Source: Pogonophryne albipinna (Eukaryota; Chordata; Actinopteri; Perciformes; Artedidraconidae). Taken from it: 64,000 nt of DNA. Position numbers and translations under genes: made by a program. The stretch is from the NCBI GenBank assembly GCA_028583405.1, contig JAPTMU010000108.1, positions 122,026 to 186,025 on the forward strand. Direction: 5' to 3'. The notes under the pieces are model-generated. The model was given only the letters and a program-made list of their open reading frames with translations, had not been told where the DNA came from and searched no databases. Of the stretch, positions 61,500-64,000 are shown piece after piece (the first letter of the stretch is position 1; each line of letters starts with the position of its first letter).

Positions 61500-62715
61500 A
61501 CGTTGATCCGCTCCTCTGACGGGGTTTCAGGTCATCAAAGATCCTCATCAAATACTCTTGAAGGGGTCCCTCAGGGCTCTGTTCTTGGTCCCCTCCTCTT
61601 CTCCTTGTACACAAACTCGCTCGGATCTGTCATTAGCCCGCATGGTTTCTCATACCACTGCTACGCTGACGACACCCAATTAATTCTGTCCTTTCCCCGC
61701 TCAGAGACCCAGGTCGTCGCACGCATCTCTGCTTGTCTAGCTGACATCTCTCAGTGGATGTCTGCTCACCACCTCAAGCTCAACCTTGACAAGACTGAAC
61801 TCCTTTTCCTTCCGGCTAAAGATTGTCCCACTCTTGACCTGACGATCAACATCGGCACCTCTGTTGTTTCCCCGACTCAGACTGCAAGGAATCTGGGTGT
61901 GATCCTAGATAACAAACTGTCCTTCACTGCAAACATCGCTGCTACAACCCGCTGCTGCAGATACACGCTTTACAACATCAGGAGGATACGTCCACAGCTG
62001 ACCCAGAAAGCCACGCAGCTTCTGGTCCAGGCTCTCGTCATCTCACGCCTAGACTATTGCAACTCCCTCCTGGCTGGTCTACCTGCATGTGCCATCCGAC
62101 CTCTGCAGCTCATCCAGAATGCAGCGGCTCGTCTGGTCTTCAACCTTCCTAAATGTTCCCACACCACTCCGCTCCTCCGCTCCCTTCCACTGGCTTCCGG
62201 TAACTGCTAGAATCCACTTCAAGACAATGGTACTTGCGTACCATGCTGCGAATGGATCTGGCCCTTCCTACATCCAGGACATGGTTAAACTGTACACCCC
62301 AGCACGTGCACTCCGCTCTGCATCAGCCAAACGACTCGCTGCACCCTCACTGCCAAGGGGACCCAAGTTCCCATCAGCAGAAACACGTGGGTTTGCTATC
62401 CTGGCTCCAAAATGGTGGAATGAGCTCCCATTGACATCAGGACAGCAGATAGCTTACACACCTTCCGGACTGAAAACTCATCTCTTTCGACTCCACTTCG
62501 AGCAATAGAACTATTAACAAAGCACTTATATACTAACAAAGGACTGGCTTACCTAAAGCCAGTTGAGTAGCACTTGAAATGTTTTGGCTCTATGAAACCT
62601 GATGTACTTTATGATTCTGTTTTCTTCAAGTTTGTATTTTGTTGGTTGAACGCACTTATTGTAAGTCGCTTTGGATAAAAGCGTCAGCTAAATGCAATGT
62701 AATGTAATGTAATGA
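61500..62715 (+). pseudogene. 5'-truncated L2-type LINE
   Basis: The frame from 61503 shows the RT motifs [13 protein letters not shown] and YADDTQL (the catalytic YADD). These are followed by [41 protein letters not shown] and AARLVFN. A frameshift near 62200 moves the rest ([34 protein letters not shown] stop at 62508) to another frame. The 3' end has CGCTTTGGATAAAAGCGTC and an (ATGTA)n tail, the fish L2 hallmark. Endonuclease and N-terminal RT are missing. Confidence 0.93.
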
Positions 62716-63610
62716 AGTCAGAGCATGCTCCGCTAGCTGCGGTTAGCATCCATTAGCAGAGGAAGAGGAGGAGGAAGATGAGGAAGAGGAAGAAGAGCAC
62801 ATAGAAACTGCCGGACACTAACTGATGTTGGGCAATTTGCACAATTCACAGGGTTAATGATATATGTTAGCATGATAGCCCGTATGGAGTAGCTCATCTC
62901 ATGTGAGAGTGGTTTTGGGGGTTTTTGAGGAAGCTGAATCCATTTCTGATATTTCCCAAAAACTTAATTTGAAACCAGAAAGCGGCCATATTTGTAGTCC
63001 CGGCACATGTGTGGACTTTGTAGTTTTGGAGGACTATTCATCGTTTGTGTTGGACAGATTGCTTATCTATTTGAGTCTCTGAATGCATATCCATACATTT
63101 CTACCATCTAACTTTGGGGTACTCAACATTTCATGGGTCCCTAAGCTGGCATTTGAATCCAGAAAAGCGGCAACGGAAACCAACATTTTCAGTAAGACGC
63201 CTTTCACATGCGCCGGTTTTTCTCAAAGTCAACATATTTCAACGTAGACGACTCTTACGACTGTGTCTTTAGTTGAAAGTAGTTTAACTGTCGAGAAGTG
63301 ACGGCTAACACCCAATCACAGCCGAAGTATATCTTACCTGTCCTGCGTAAACATCTTATTTGATGAGCTCTACTGAATATCACCATCAAAATATCTGCTT
63401 GAAACGAGTACCGGTGTCGAGCAAACACAGACGCACTGACGGATGTATCTGGTCTCTTTCAGGCTGATAATCAACGGACTTATTCTCTGCTGCTGTCATA
63501 CTGCGAGATCTATTTATCTATAGGACCATCTGAAATCTGTTTTAGTTCCTCGTGAGAATTATCGTCTGCATTTCATATCTGAGTTATTCCTCCACTGAAC
63601 TTCCTCTCTC
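62716..63610. other. Non-coding, nothing recognised
   Basis: A short purine run at 62757-62800 (AGAGGAAGAGGAGGAGGAAG). Otherwise single-copy sequence with no exon that I can support. Confidence 0.4.
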
Positions 63611-63614
63611 TGAG

Positions 63615-63920
63615 CTTTAAGGTACGTCCACACAGCAGCGTTAAACAAATCTTCCAACGCTTCCAACGCTTCTCTGCCCATTGACTTTGAATGGGGATGA
63701 CGTCACTTTGCCTCGCTTTTCGCCGAACTGCATTGTGGGGGAGCAAAGCGAAGATTTTCAGGATTTTCAGGATTAAAAAGTTGAGCAATGTTCAATTTTT
63801 GAAGCTTTTGAAGCTGAGCTGGAAGCGTCAGCCAATCAAATCCCGTTTATGCAAATCTGACAGTTGAAGCGCTAGCCAATCAAACCGCGTGTAAGCAGGG
63901 AGAACCAGACCGCAGTTCAT
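63615..63920 (-). mobile_element. Palindromic MITE-like copy related to 32551-32868
   Basis: GACTTTGAATGGGGATGACG, CGCCGAACTGCATTGTGGG and CAGCCAATCAAA correspond to the inverted interior of 32551-32868. The left end GTCCACACAGCAGCGTT resembles its arm. The right limit is uncertain. Confidence 0.5.
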
Positions 63921-64000
63921 TTCCTCATATTCCAAACGAGACATTACGGTAGCAAATCACCCGGTTCTTTACGACCAGACTATTTACCGGGATACAAACC

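Noticed and set aside
60016..61614. 532-codon minus frame
   Set aside because: 11-bp satellite plus antisense LINE sequence; no coding signal.

Overview
This window is vertebrate, almost certainly teleost fish, genomic DNA. The evidence is short phase-compatible exons with GT/AG borders, an ortholog of the vertebrate SHPRH gene, fish-type L2 and related LINE fragments, several small hAT-like elements with 8-bp target duplications, long CA/GT microsatellites and very long minisatellites. By my count roughly half of the window is tandem repeat. It is not bacterial: there are no operons, ribosome binding sites or CRISPR arrays.

Layout. At the left end (1-11290, minus strand) lies a partial gene for a secreted zona pellucida (ZP)-domain protein. 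It has a signal-peptide exon at 11209-11290 and two ZP-N exons at 2020-2108 and 1788-1892. Its first intron, 9.1 kb, is almost filled by about 216 copies of a 37-bp minisatellite. Next (11291-17465) come more minisatellites and the presumed 3' UTR of the next gene. From 43646 down to 17466 (minus strand) I can trace 15 exons of SHPRH, an E3 ubiquitin ligase and SNF2 helicase of DNA-damage tolerance. They give 614 in-frame residues from the mid-protein coiled region through the RING finger and C-terminal helicase lobe to the natural stop. The N-terminal ~60% of the protein, with the SNF2 ATPase motifs, is not found in the window.

Right of SHPRH is an 894-base assembly gap (44115-45008). A plus-strand repeat-rich coiled-coil open region follows (45009-48316), with ~26 copies of a 75-bp (25-aa) unit and 15 copies of a 57-bp (19-aa) unit. 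Next is a 7.5-kb endogenous LTR element on the minus strand (48374-55849) with nearly identical LTRs, a tRNA-Trp-like primer-binding site and a decayed interior. The rest holds LINE fragments (56180-57070 and 61500-62715), a TTAA-flanked MITE (58905-59434), an 11-bp minisatellite (60033-61468) and ordinary non-coding DNA.

Most striking observation. Three independent minisatellites in SHPRH have repeat units that contain an exon-intron border of the gene itself. They are ~86 copies of a 5' splice site plus 12 nt of exon (25165-28343), ~9 copies of another 5' splice site plus 19 nt of exon (29610-30105), and ~62 copies of a 3' splice site plus 14 nt of exon (39350-43411). A fourth, single-copy duplication of a 3' splice site lies at 29388-29437. 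The primary transcript would carry over 150 decoy splice sites beside the authentic ones. I know of no named system for this; it is the best candidate here for something undescribed.
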